Shown here in pieces: positions 35,511 through 45,072 of a DNA stretch of 64,000 bases; within the stretch, counting starts at the first letter, position 1; each line of letters opens with the position of its first letter. The notes beneath the pieces were generated by a model. The model was not told the origin of the DNA. It did no database searches and saw nothing but the letters and a program-made list of their open reading frames with translations. The stretch comes from Punctularia strigosozonata HHB-11173 SS5 (lineage: Eukaryota; Basidiomycota; Agaricomycetes; Corticiales; Punctulariaceae). The position numbers and the translations under genes were made by a program. The DNA is taken from assembly GCF_000264995.1 (NCBI RefSeq), contig NW_006767433.1, positions 330,953-394,952 of the forward strand. Direction: 5' to 3'.

Positions 35511-37454
35511 TCAGTGCGCTTCCCGCTTCCTTGGCGTCGACCGTAAAATATCATCCACCCTGCGAGCGCATTAGCCCCCCAAACTCATAAACAAGAGAAG
35601 AACACTCGCCGAATAATCATCTCTGCCGCTTCGCTAGCGCTGAGAACGACCTGCCTCTTCAGCTTGTAGCTCTCCGTGATGCCCAACTCGCGCATAGACG
35701 CGATGCTCCCGTTGTTCATGTCCAACCCCGCGTCGCTCTTGCCTTCGAAGTGCGCTGCGCGCAGCCTCGTGACGAGCTCGCTAGAGTCGTATCCTGCGTT
35801 GTCCGCGAGAATTATTGGAATCTGCCTCAGCGCGCGCGCAAACGCCTCGACGGCGAGCGCCTTCTTGCCCTTCACCGTCCGCGCGGCCTCGTCCACGGCG
35901 CAGCTCATAAGCATCTCCGAGCATCCGCCACCGAGGACGATACGGGTCTCCTTCACGGTCTGGGACAGAACGGAGAGCGCGTCGTGCAGTGATCGGTCGG
36001 CTTCGTCGACCATTTGGTTGGTTGAACCGCGGAGCACTACCGTACACGCCTCCCCGGCAGCTACTCCAGAGAACTTGATAAGCTACAGAGTCGTTGAGCC
36101 TCAGCGCATCCCAGTCAGGAAGGGAGAATACGTACCTTGTCCTCGCCGATCATAATCTCCTCGATGAGCTCGCAGTGTCCGAGCTTGACGAGATCGGGCC
36201 GATCAAACGTGCTCGCAATCTCACCACCGGTAACCAGCGATAATCGCTCGACGCCCTCAAAATCGGCGTGCTCTATCGTCAGGATGCCCTTCTCCGCCAA
36301 CAGGGACTCCGGGTAGTTGTAGATCAGCTGCCTGTTCACGAAGACGTTGATCCCGTGAGCGGCGATAGCCTCCACCTTGGCCTTCATCTTCTCCTTCTCG
36401 GCTCGCTCCAGCTCGGCTAGCTTTCCAGTTCCATCGACCTTGACGCGCGCGCCGAATATTTTGATCTTGTCCGTGTCCATTGCTAGGGAACGTCAGTAGA
36501 ATAACTTAGCGATCTCGATGGGCAGGGCTCACCCGTGTTGGCAATCAGAATTTTCGCGTTTTCCAGCCGCTTCGGGCAGTTGACTCCAATCGTCTTGTCC
36601 AAGATAAAACCTGGAAAGGTTCAACTTCAATGCTTCAGTGAAGGGACCAAGAGCGTGATGCCGTTACCTTCGTCCAAGTACGAATCCGTAAGCTTTCCGC
36701 CGGCTTTCTTGATGATTTGGATATGTTCAAGATCCGTGGATCCCTGAAAGAGGGATGAGAGTGTGCATTGCGCGTAGATGATCTATGTACCTTCAGCCTC
36801 AACACCGCATCGACGGCCAGGTTCGCGAAGTAGTCCTTGTCCTGTGAGAGAACCTTGGACGACAAGGTCGTTTTCGCGATGTTGACCAGATCCGCTCTGA
36901 ATTGAGCTGGATCTGAGCTGCAAGTCCGCCGATAGGCGTGAGTGCAATGACCAAGGGACGCGTTCAAGCCTACGAACCTGTTGTCTACCGCAGCTTTCTC
37001 AAGTGCGCCGAGCGCAGCAGCGCTTGCTATCCGATAGCCCTCCACAATCGTCTGAGGATGTATCTTCTGCGCGATCAACTTTTCTGCCTCCCGCAACAGC
37101 TCCGCCGCGAGCACACAGACGCTCGTCGTGCCGTCGCCGACCTCATCATCTTGCACCTTCGAAATATTCACCAAGATTTTTGCGGCCGCGTTGTCGAGTT
37201 GTATCCCCTTCAGTATAGTCGCCCCGTCGTTCGTTACGTTGATATCGCCCGTCGATCCTGACTGGAGGATTTTGTTCATGCCCTTCGGTCCCAGCGTAGA
37301 CTTAACAAGATCTCCTAGGGCGAGAGCCCCGACGAAAGACGACAGACGCGCATTCTCCGCTTTCTCCTCTGTGGCCTGAGTTGATCAATTCAGTTGAACA
37401 TTCGCAGGGTGTTCTGGTGGTGCGCACCTCGTCCCCGAAGATGTGCATAGACAT
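35511..37454 (-). CDS. CCT2: Chaperonin TCP-1 subunit beta (CCT2)
   Basis: Subunit of the eukaryotic cytosolic chaperonin that folds actin and tubulin. The first exon, MSMHIFGDE, splices to [20 protein letters not shown]. Group II chaperonin signatures follow: [35 protein letters not shown] and [20 protein letters not shown] for nucleotide binding; [20 protein letters not shown]; and [20 protein letters not shown]. The C-terminus [15 protein letters not shown] is the beta-subunit ending. Residues between agree with CCT2 throughout ([20 protein letters not shown]). The last intron (35559-35609) uses a GC donor. At least six introns, the first right after nine codons. Confidence 0.95.
35559..35609 (-). 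other. GC-AG intron near the CCT2 C-terminus
   Basis: On the minus strand the exon ends ATTATTCG and the intron starts gcgagtgtt and ends gcgctcgcag, 51 nt. Splicing gives [19 protein letters not shown], the expected CCT2 ending. Using the nearby GT three bases downstream would run into a stop. Confidence 0.75.
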
Positions 37455-38012
37455 TTTGTGATGAAAGGCTGAGGCAAACGCGCGGACGGGTATCAGTGTT
37501 CACGGGAGCGGCTTACAGCCACTAACTATTATACAGCTCCAGCTTATGGCGCGCGCGCTCTGTTCGAACTTTGGAATCGTTCGCACTTCGTCTGCTACAT
37601 AACTTCCGATATTCGACGCCGGAACATGCAATATATGATGCCGTAACAAACAACAACTCTCGTATTGCTCTGAGCCTTCTCTATGCGCAGTTTGGTAAAA
37701 ATGAGGCTGCTCATATCAGCGAGAATATAAGTATGTACGCCCGAATGTGAAGGTGTGGTACGTCGTATGTTCCTTCTTTATCGGGCCAGTGCCGGTTCGT
37801 GTGCGCGTGCGCAAGATGTTGTACATTGTACGTCACGCTAATGTATGGCCAAGCATCGACTCACAACCCTTCGTTTCATAGAAGTAAAGTCATTACTGAT
37901 TCATCAACTGGAGAGCTTGAACATGAGTATCACGCAACATCATGCATCGTCCAATTCTGACTGCCGAAATAGGACGGAGTGGTGCAATATCAAAGAGACG
38001 TAGGGCTTTGCA
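37455..38012. other. CCT2 promoter and 3' region of MLKL-like copy B
   Basis: About 560 bp of non-coding DNA, AT-richer than the flanking genes. It must include the CCT2 promoter and the 3' UTR of copy B. No coding exon or clear regulatory motif is supported. Confidence 0.4.
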
Positions 38013-40776
38013 TCACGAAAAGAAGTCTTGTGCGTCGACATAGTCATCCTCGCTGCCGTCCTCTGATCCCCGGTTCTCTTCATTGATACCACCGTTGCTG
38101 CCGTCGTCGTTTTGGTCCTCAGCATGGCCGTCCCTGATAAGAGTAACGAGGTCGTCCGTCAAAGCAGCGTAGTCCAGTACGGTAAAACTATATGAAGGAG
38201 CTCAATGACGTTGTCGAGGAATGACAGCGCAGATTTACCGGCTCATCATGAATGTCAATCCATCCAGCTTCAGCTGAAGACTCCATCGCGCCCCATCTCC
38301 CGTTTCCCGATCGTAGTAGCAAGAGGTGACAGTCGATGTATTGTTTCCCTCCTCATCCGAGGACCAATAGCCCCAGGCCACGTGCGGAGGTCCGATCTCG
38401 ACGTGGGGATATTCAAAGAAATAGAGGGTGGATGGAATGATGTCGCCTTGCCGCACCGCTCCAAGGTTCGTTGTGCGGGACGTTATCATACATGTCACTG
38501 AAGAATGACGTAAATTAAAAGGAGGAGCGAGAATGCAGTATAATAAGCCAACGGACCTGCGCCAAGGTCAGTGGCAGGGATATCGTGAGCGTCTGCCATA
38601 CGGACTCCGTGACGAAACAACCATAACCACGCCGACGGAATATCAGGCTGTGGCCATGCGTTGCAGCGGATCGAGATCCCATAGGTGCTGTGCTGTACAT
38701 GAACAGCATACCTGCGCACAATGAGATTATTCGATGCTCGTCATAAGGTAACCGTCCTTGAAAAAAGGCCATACCGGATTGTGCCGTCCGGTAACACATG
38801 ATATTCACCCTCATTGATCGATTCTGCTGAGCCGCCGGCTCGAAACCAAGAACGCCTCCGATCAGACGTGGACTCCCCGGCATCGGCATGACCTCGCCAA
38901 CCGATACATGGGTGGTCATTCGAATTCGTACCAATGTTCACGATGGGGCCAGCACTTGCAAATTTTGCGTCGAGCACCCGTGGGATGTACAGCTTGTCAA
39001 TGATGCCTGCTTCATCTCGCGATGTAAACAATGCTTCCAGCAATTCCAATCTGGATCTTTCACGCATTTGGTGGGCCGTGGCTCCAGGTACATCGTAAAG
39101 CCACTGAATGGGCATCGCCTGTTCCTTGCAACGATGATTCATTTCAGTCAAACAGAACGTCAGGAGATGGGCCTACGCGACTTCGTGAAAGTGGCAACTG
39201 GTCATTCTGGTCGAAATAGAAACGACGCAGCACTGGTTCAACCTCAGCGAATTCAATGTCAAACACGACACGACCACTTTGATCAATATTGGCAGAATGC
39301 GATATCTGCGAGGTATAGGATCAGTATAGATTCAACGACGTTTGATAAATAGGCAGACACGATACGCCGTCCTTTGTAGAGGAACTATCATTGTACCATC
39401 GCCTAGCATACTGATTTCGCCATGCCATATCTTGCCATAGAGTTGGATCATGTAGCTCTGGAGAGATTGTACGGTATCCTGACGGAAAGATCTGAACGTG
39501 TTGACAGCAAGCATCTGCAAGTAACTCACCTGTATTTCATGGGTCTGCGTGGCAATGAAGCATTTAGAGCGGTCGGCTGGAAGTAATTACACACCCATGT
39601 CACCACATGCCTGAGTTGCTCCATAGATCTTATGTTGGTCATGCATGACTTGACATCTGTACGACCTGTTGCAAAGCATGAGCTTTGTGATGCGAAGGTG
39701 AGAACTAGTATTTGATCACTAACCCGTGTGGGTCACGTAGAAGGGTGTGGATTCACTACGGGAGTAACCGATCAATTGCTCGACATGGGAGAACCTGATG
39801 GGCAACAATTAGCAATAGGAAATGGGGGGAGTATTCACTTACCGGAGGCGCATGTCCCGGAGCAGCTTCAGCTTGAGATTGTATGCAGCGTCGCGTCGAG
39901 AATACCTCTTCATGACAAGTGTTTCATTTGTTGTGCGGAGAGTGACGAGATATGTCACTGAATCTTCGCCTTGCAATCGCCGTAGTTCTTTCTGAATGAT
40001 TATGTCGGAGCTGCGGAGCAACATGAACTTTCCGCGCAGACATCAGCTACGTATTCAGGGCGTGAATGGCGAACTAAGCAAGACTCACGTCGCCGTCGTA
40101 AAGACTCTCCGATTTCTGCATCGCAGCGACGCTGTCAACAGAACGTTGGATACCTTCGAGCGCTATCCTCAAATGCGCCATCTCCACTCCCGAGTGAAGC
40201 TGAGAATTGATCTGGACATTTCTAGTCTATCAGCGAGAACGAGGTAAGATGTTTGGATGTCTCATACCCCGAATATATTAAGCGCATCCTGGAAGTCACA
40301 TGAAATTTGCTTAAGTTCCGCGTTGATCTTGGAGTAGCTCCGGATCCTGCTGAGTATGCTGAGCTCCGATAATTTATGAGAAAACTTCCAGGTTCGTTCC
40401 AAAGTTCTGTCAGCAGCTTGAGTTCTCACCAGGCAAAATGACAGGTGGTGATACCTTAGGAGGGCTTCGATATCTGAGTTCAAATTGGCGACTTGTTCCA
40501 CTTCCATACGCATCACCTTGTTGGCTATCGCCCCCGCGACAGCTGCAGCACGACGCGCCAGCAGCTGACAATCTTCCTTGTTCGATTTCGCTCTCTGTAG
40601 GGATGAAGGGGTACATGAGCGCTCCCGAATGGGCATGTGAAAATAAGGGTCCAAACCTCCGCAGTCTTGGCGATCTGTAGTGCAGTACCAAGGATGCTCT
40701 CGAGGTAATGTCCTGCGACCGGTACGGCCTTTGTGGCAGCTATAGCGATCTCCAGAACCTGTATGGTAGTGTCCAT
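38013..40776 (-). CDS. MLKL-like helical-domain / kinase-like protein, copy B
   Basis: Paralog of the gene at 18366-21301, in inverted orientation. The N-terminus MDTTIQVLEIAIAATKAVPV, YLESILGTALQIAKTAE and NKEDCQLLARRAAAVAGAIA is followed by LERTWKFSHKLSELSILSRI and INAELKQISCDFQDALNIFG. After the next exon (INSQLHSGVEMAHLRIALEG) the kinase-like part reads ETLVMKRYSRRDAAYNLKLK, VEQLIGYSRSESTPFYVT, QSLQSYMIQLYGKIWHGEI and DQSGRVVFDIEFAEVEPVL; DFG is replaced by IEF. The C-terminal part PSTLYFFEYPHVEIGPPHVA and LDYAALTDDLVTLIRDG matches copy A, and the protein ends in an acidic tail (EDGSEDDYVDAQDFFS). Exon layout follows copy A. Conservation concentrated in codons across all parts suggests both copies are, or were recently, functional. 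Confidence 0.65.
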
Positions 40777-42069
40777 CGCTGCCTGCGGCTTGCTTGTTCT
40801 CGAGTGTGCGCGGAGCGGATGGGGTTGGGTGAGATCGCGCAAAACACGGGCATGCCTCTGTAGAGCTTTATAATGCCTGCTATATCAAGTGGCGAGCATT
40901 CTCGTCTGTAGTAATCCTATGAGCGCTGTGCAAACCTTCGCACCCATCTGTCACTGTCATATATATAGTATCACTGCCATAACGGGTTGACGTCGGCTCT
41001 GGTCATGCCAGATGAATGCAAGCTACACGCGCCCGTTCGAAGAGCCAACTTTGTAGATATGGATTCCAATGAACATTGAGAGTCGGTAGATGCTGGCCGA
41101 GGTCACCTTAAGCAGCCTGCAAAGAGCGATGAGCAGAAGGCGCGATTAGCACGGAACACAATGCAATTTGACACAACGTGAGCAAGATGGTTCGAAACAC
41201 GGCATTCCAACCCCTCAAAAGAGGTCAAGAGGACTGATTGCGGTGCGCAAATGGCTTGAGCCGGCCGGTATGAGCCTGGGAGGTGGACATAAGAAGGGAA
41301 TGTCTCACGGATACGTAACTTCGCAAAATGGCAGCCTCTTTGTGCAGCCCTATCACGCTCAGCGCTGGCGCTGAACGGCAAGACTGAAGTCGTTCAATCC
41401 CAAATCAAGCGCATATCCCCGCCTGTGAACCACTGGTCCTCATGAGCCAACATTGACTTTGCTGTGTACTGCCTGAATTGAGGATCCGGCACATTCTCAC
41501 TACATTCATTGTCTGTCTGGTGGCAAGAGTCAATTGTCGCGACGGAAATTCACCTCGGTTGCTGAATACGCACCCCAGCAACTATCAAAAACTATCGCGG
41601 TAAAGGCCGAGGCATTGCCGACCCTGAACCACTGCACTTTGACGTGTGTTTATCATCATTTTCTCAGAAATCTCCTGCACCCAGCTCTCCATCGTCACTG
41701 CATCAGGAAAAGTACCTCCTGACAATTTCTCAACATTATGCTCAACCTTGTCCCATATGTACATATTTTGTCTTCTTGTGACAAATATGTACATATTAGA
41801 CATATTGGAGATCTTTGAACTGTTTGTAAAATTAGTTAAGTCCCTTTGTGGGCATCAACATATTGTTGCAAATTTGCCACATGTGTTCACACGATGCTCA
41901 CATTTGCTGCATTACTTAACACTTTGTTGCATTTGACACCAGATATAGCACTCTGTTCTAGTACAAGTCTGCTCAACCGGACACGATTCGTTCAGGCTTA
42001 CACAGAATTATGATAATAGTTATGCTACTTATACATATGTACCATCATTAGCATACTTTGTACACATAC
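40777..42069. other. AT-rich intergenic region left of the satellite
   Basis: No gene is supported in these 1.3 kb. The right part from about 41640 is AT-rich and holds an inverted repeat. GC content jumps sharply at about 42070. Confidence 0.4.
41755..41797. repeat. Inverted repeat in AT-rich DNA
   Basis: The arms ATATGTACATATTTTGTC and GACAAATATGTACATAT face each other across a loop of about 7 nt, with one extra T in the left arm. It could form a hairpin or be a small foldback element remnant. Confidence 0.55.
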
Positions 42070-42224
42070 TGGTAACAGGCAGGCGGGAGGCGGGGAAAGG
42101 AGGGCAGTAGCGAAGGAGGGCAGGAAGGGCGTCTGCGGGCGGGAGGCCGCACCCAGCAAGACTATGTTGGCAGCTCCCGCTCGGGAGCTGGGCGAACGGT
42201 CAGCGCGGGGAGCGAAATCTTTGC

Positions 42225-42255
42225 CGAGCGAGAGCGCGTTGGCGGCCCTCGCTCG
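42225..42255. repeat. Satellite hairpin 2
   Basis: The arms CGAGCGAG and CTCGCTCG are perfectly complementary over 8 bp around a GCGTTGGCGG core. An imperfect relative (hairpin 1) lies at about 42152-42192. Confidence 0.7.
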
Positions 42256-43063
42256 AGGCTAGGCGAGAGGCGGGCGAGAAGGCAGGGAGGCGGACGAGAA
42301 GGCGGGGAGGCCGGCGAGAGGCCAGCAAAACGCAGGCGAGAAGGCGGCGAGAGGCGATGGGCCGCGCACTTGCTGGCACCGCGTCCGGCGCATTTGGGAG
42401 CGCATGGGCCGGCGCACCTGCAAGCGCGGGGTCGAGGCACCTGGGAGCGTGGTGGGCAGCACACCTGTGAGCGCAGCGGGCGGCGCACCTGCGAGTGGGG
42501 TGGTGAGCGCGCTTGCGAGCGCGGTGAGCGGAGACTGGCTGGGGGCGACGAGCGCACTTGCGAGCGCGGCAGGCGGCGTGTTGGCGATGGGAGACGGGCA
42601 TGAAGGCATGGAGGCCGGCGAGAAGGCGACGAGAGGCGGGGAGGCTGGCGAGAGGCGGACGAGAATACGACGAGGCGGGCGAGAGGCGGGCGAGAGGCGG
42701 ACGAGAAGGCGGGGAGGCGGGCAAGAGGCCGGAGAGAGGCAGGGAGGCGGACGAGAAGGCGGACGAGAATGCGACGAGGCGGGCGAGAGGCGGATGAGAG
42801 GCGGACGAGAAGGCGGAGAGGCGGGCAAGAGGCCAGAGAGAGGCAGGGAGGCGGACGAGAAGGCGGGCGAGAGGCCGGAGAGGGGCGGGGAGGCGGGCGA
42901 GAAGGCGGCGAGAGGCGGGGAGGCGGGTGAGACGCGGGGAGAGAGACGCGGGGAGGCGGGGAGGCGGCGAGAGGCGGGGAGGCGGGTGAGAAGGCGGGCG
43001 AGAGGCTGGCGAGAGGCTGGCGAGAGGCTGGTCGGAGGCGGGCGCGGGGGGCGGGATGCAACA

Positions 43064-43096
43064 CCGAGCCCGACCGCGTTGGCGGCTCGGGCTCGG
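43064..43096. repeat. Satellite hairpin 3
   Basis: The arms CCGAGCCCGA and TCGGGCTCGG (10 bp, perfect) enclose CCGCGTTGGCGGC. Its copy after the gap is at 44023-44055. Confidence 0.8.
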
Positions 43097-43141
43097 GGTT
43101 GGTCGAAGGCGGGCGGGGCGGGGCGCGAGTGCGAGAGGTGA

Positions 43142-43178
43142 CCCCGAGTGCGACCGCGTTGGCGGCTCGCACTCGGGG
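43142..43178. repeat. Satellite hairpin 4
   Basis: The arms CCCCGAGTGCGA and TCGCACTCGGGG (12 bp, perfect) enclose CCGCGTTGGCGGC. CCGC and GCGG in the core extend the stem to 16 bp, with a GTTG loop and one bulged C. Its copy after the gap is at 44106-44142. Confidence 0.85.
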
Positions 43179-43223
43179 CAGGTCGAGGGGGGGTGCCAGG
43201 GTGGGGAGGCGAAGGAGGCGTTC

Positions 43224-43257
43224 CCCCAGCGTGACCGCGTTGGCGGCTCCCGCTCGG
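43224..43257. repeat. Satellite hairpin 5, cut by the gap
   Basis: The core CCGCGTTGGCGGC at 43235-43247 has a left arm CCCCAGCGTGA and a right arm TCCCGCTCGG that runs into N. The arms pair imperfectly. The related copy at 44185-44222 is complete. Confidence 0.65.
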
Positions 43258-43817
43258 NNNNNNNNNNNNNNNNNNNNNNNNNNNNNNNNNNNNNNNNNNN
43301 NNNNNNNNNNNNNNNNNNNNNNNNNNNNNNNNNNNNNNNNNNNNNNNNNNNNNNNNNNNNNNNNNNNNNNNNNNNNNNNNNNNNNNNNNNNNNNNNNNNN
43401 NNNNNNNNNNNNNNNNNNNNNNNNNNNNNNNNNNNNNNNNNNNNNNNNNNNNNNNNNNNNNNNNNNNNNNNNNNNNNNNNNNNNNNNNNNNNNNNNNNNN
43501 NNNNNNNNNNNNNNNNNNNNNNNNNNNNNNNNNNNNNNNNNNNNNNNNNNNNNNNNNNNNNNNNNNNNNNNNNNNNNNNNNNNNNNNNNNNNNNNNNNNN
43601 NNNNNNNNNNNNNNNNNNNNNNNNNNNNNNNNNNNNNNNNNNNNNNNNNNNNNNNNNNNNNNNNNNNNNNNNNNNNNNNNNNNNNNNNNNNNNNNNNNNN
43701 NNNNNNNNNNNNNNNNNNNNNNNNNNNNNNNNNNNNNNNNNNNNNNNNNNNNNNNNNNNNNNNNNNNNNNNNNNNNNNNNNNNNNNNNNNNNNNNNNNNN
43801 NNNNNNNNNNNNNNNNN
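43258..43817. other. Assembly gap
   Basis: A run of 560 N inside the satellite. The true array is probably longer or shorter than this, because the repeats on either side are near copies of each other. Confidence 0.99.
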
Positions 43818-44022
43818 GGCCGGAGAGGGGCGGGGACACCGGCGAGAAGGCGGCGAGAGGCGGGGAGGCGGGGAGGCGGGGAGGCGGGGAGGCGGGGAGG
43901 CGGGTGAGACGCGGGGGAAGAGACGCGGGGAGGCGGGCGAGAGGCGGGGAGGCGGGTGAGAAGGCGGGCGAGAGGCTGGCGAGAGGCTGGTCGGAGGCGG
44001 GCGCGGGGGGCGGGATGCGACA

Positions 44023-44055
44023 CCGAGCCCGACCGCGTTGGCGGCTCGGGCTCGG
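44023..44055. repeat. Satellite hairpin 6 (copy of 3)
   Basis: Same arms CCGAGCCCGA and TCGGGCTCGG and same core as hairpin 3, 959 bp further on. Confidence 0.8.
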
Positions 44056-44105
44056 GGTTGATCGAAGGCGGGCGGGGCGGGGCGGGGCGCGAGTGCGAGA
44101 GGTGA

Positions 44106-44142
44106 CCCCGAGTGCGACCGCGTTGGCGGCTCGCACTCGGGG
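44106..44142. repeat. Satellite hairpin 7 (copy of 4)
   Basis: Same 12-bp arms and core as hairpin 4, 964 bp further on. Confidence 0.8.
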
Positions 44143-44184
44143 CAAGTCGAGGGGGGGTGCCAGGGTGGGAGGCGAAGGAGGCAT

Positions 44185-44222
44185 CCCCCAGCGAGACCGC
44201 GTTGGCGGCTCCCGCTCGGGGG
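44185..44222. repeat. Satellite hairpin 8 (relative of 5)
   Basis: Left arm CCCCCAGCGAGA and right arm TCCCGCTCGGGGG around CCGCGTTGGCGGC. Pairing is good except for one unpaired G and one mismatch. Confidence 0.7.
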
Positions 44223-44826
44223 TTGGGCGAAGGAGGGGTCGGACGTTCCGCGCGGTGGGCCGGCGCACTTGCAAGCGCCGCGTTCAGCGCATTTGCGAGC
44301 GCCGCGTCTGGCGCATTTGCGAGCGCGGCGGGCGGCGCACTTGCAAGCGCGAGGGCCGGCGGACTTGCTAGCGCGGTGGGCTGCGCACTTGCAAGCGCGA
44401 GGTGGGCGGACGGCGGACTTGCAAGCGCTGCGTCCGGCGCATTTGCGAGCGCGGCGGAGAGCAGAGTGAGCTGACTCGAGTCGACCAACCACGTCACGAT
44501 TTAATCACGTGACCGGTGTCAGCCGCGTTGATTCGTCTAAGTCCGCTTTGGGCCACTGTCCCGGCCTTCCAGATAGCACAAACTTAATCACTTTGTAGAT
44601 AGTTATAAGTATGTATCAGTCTAATAGTATATAGAGTGACTAATATTATCATTCAAGACCTGAGTCTGGTTTCAATCATGGTATTTGTGCATTGGGAGAC
44701 CTGCTATCATTACTATACAGATACATCCCATATTTATGGGTGCTATATTGATTGCACCTATGAGCTATGTATCACTATGTAGCTATAGCACTGAGCTATG
44801 TTGTCTCTAATTACTATATAGGACTA

Positions 44827-45072
44827 CTGTACTTTTACGACCGTAAGTTCAGCCAGGTTGGAGGGGGACAGGGGACACCCCCCAAGTTTGGGGCCATGGC
44901 AAGTTCATCCGCAGCCTGCCCTAGGGACACGTGCTTACGAGGTCAGATTTTTTTATCACACGATCAGATATAATGTGTCCCGGAGGTTCAGAGTGCCAGG
45001 GGGACAGGAGACAATAAGTTTGGTTCGGGTGCCCCGGGGATGTGGGACGAACTTATGGTCGCAAAAGTACAG
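44827..45072. mobile_element. Second MITE with TA target duplication
   Basis: Terminal inverted repeats of 24 bp lie at 44827-44850 (begins CTGTACTTTTACGACCGTAA) and 45049-45072, with two mismatches. TA flanks both ends (44825-44826 and 45073-45074). The 246-bp element has no coding capacity. Its interior holds a loose direct repeat of GGGGGACAGGRGACA. The ends differ from the MITE at 17378, so it is another family. Confidence 0.75.

Larger units (their letters stand above)
42070..44480. repeat. GC-rich satellite with higher-order repeats and an assembly gap
   Basis: Three kinds of subunit are visible. The outer parts (about 42355-42600 and 44250-44465) are built of units of roughly 24-27 bp around GCGCACTTGCAAGCGC and GCGCATTTGCGAGCGC. 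The inner parts repeat short blocks such as GGCGAGAGGCGGGGAGGCGG. Between blocks sit palindromic hairpins with the core CCGCGTTGGCGGC. The segment starting at 42871 recurs at 43818 (GGCCGGAGAGGGGCGGGG) and leads to the same hairpin series, giving a higher-order period near 0.95 kb. N fills 43258-43817. Long open frames cross it on both strands, but their biased, repetitive composition and passage through N show they are not genes. Confidence 0.85.

Noticed and set aside
42162-44497. Very long open frames (over 600 codons) on the minus strand across the satellite
   Set aside because: They run through the N gap, are built from repeated Ala/Pro/Arg/Ser words in all three frames at once, and reflect GC-rich repeats without stops.
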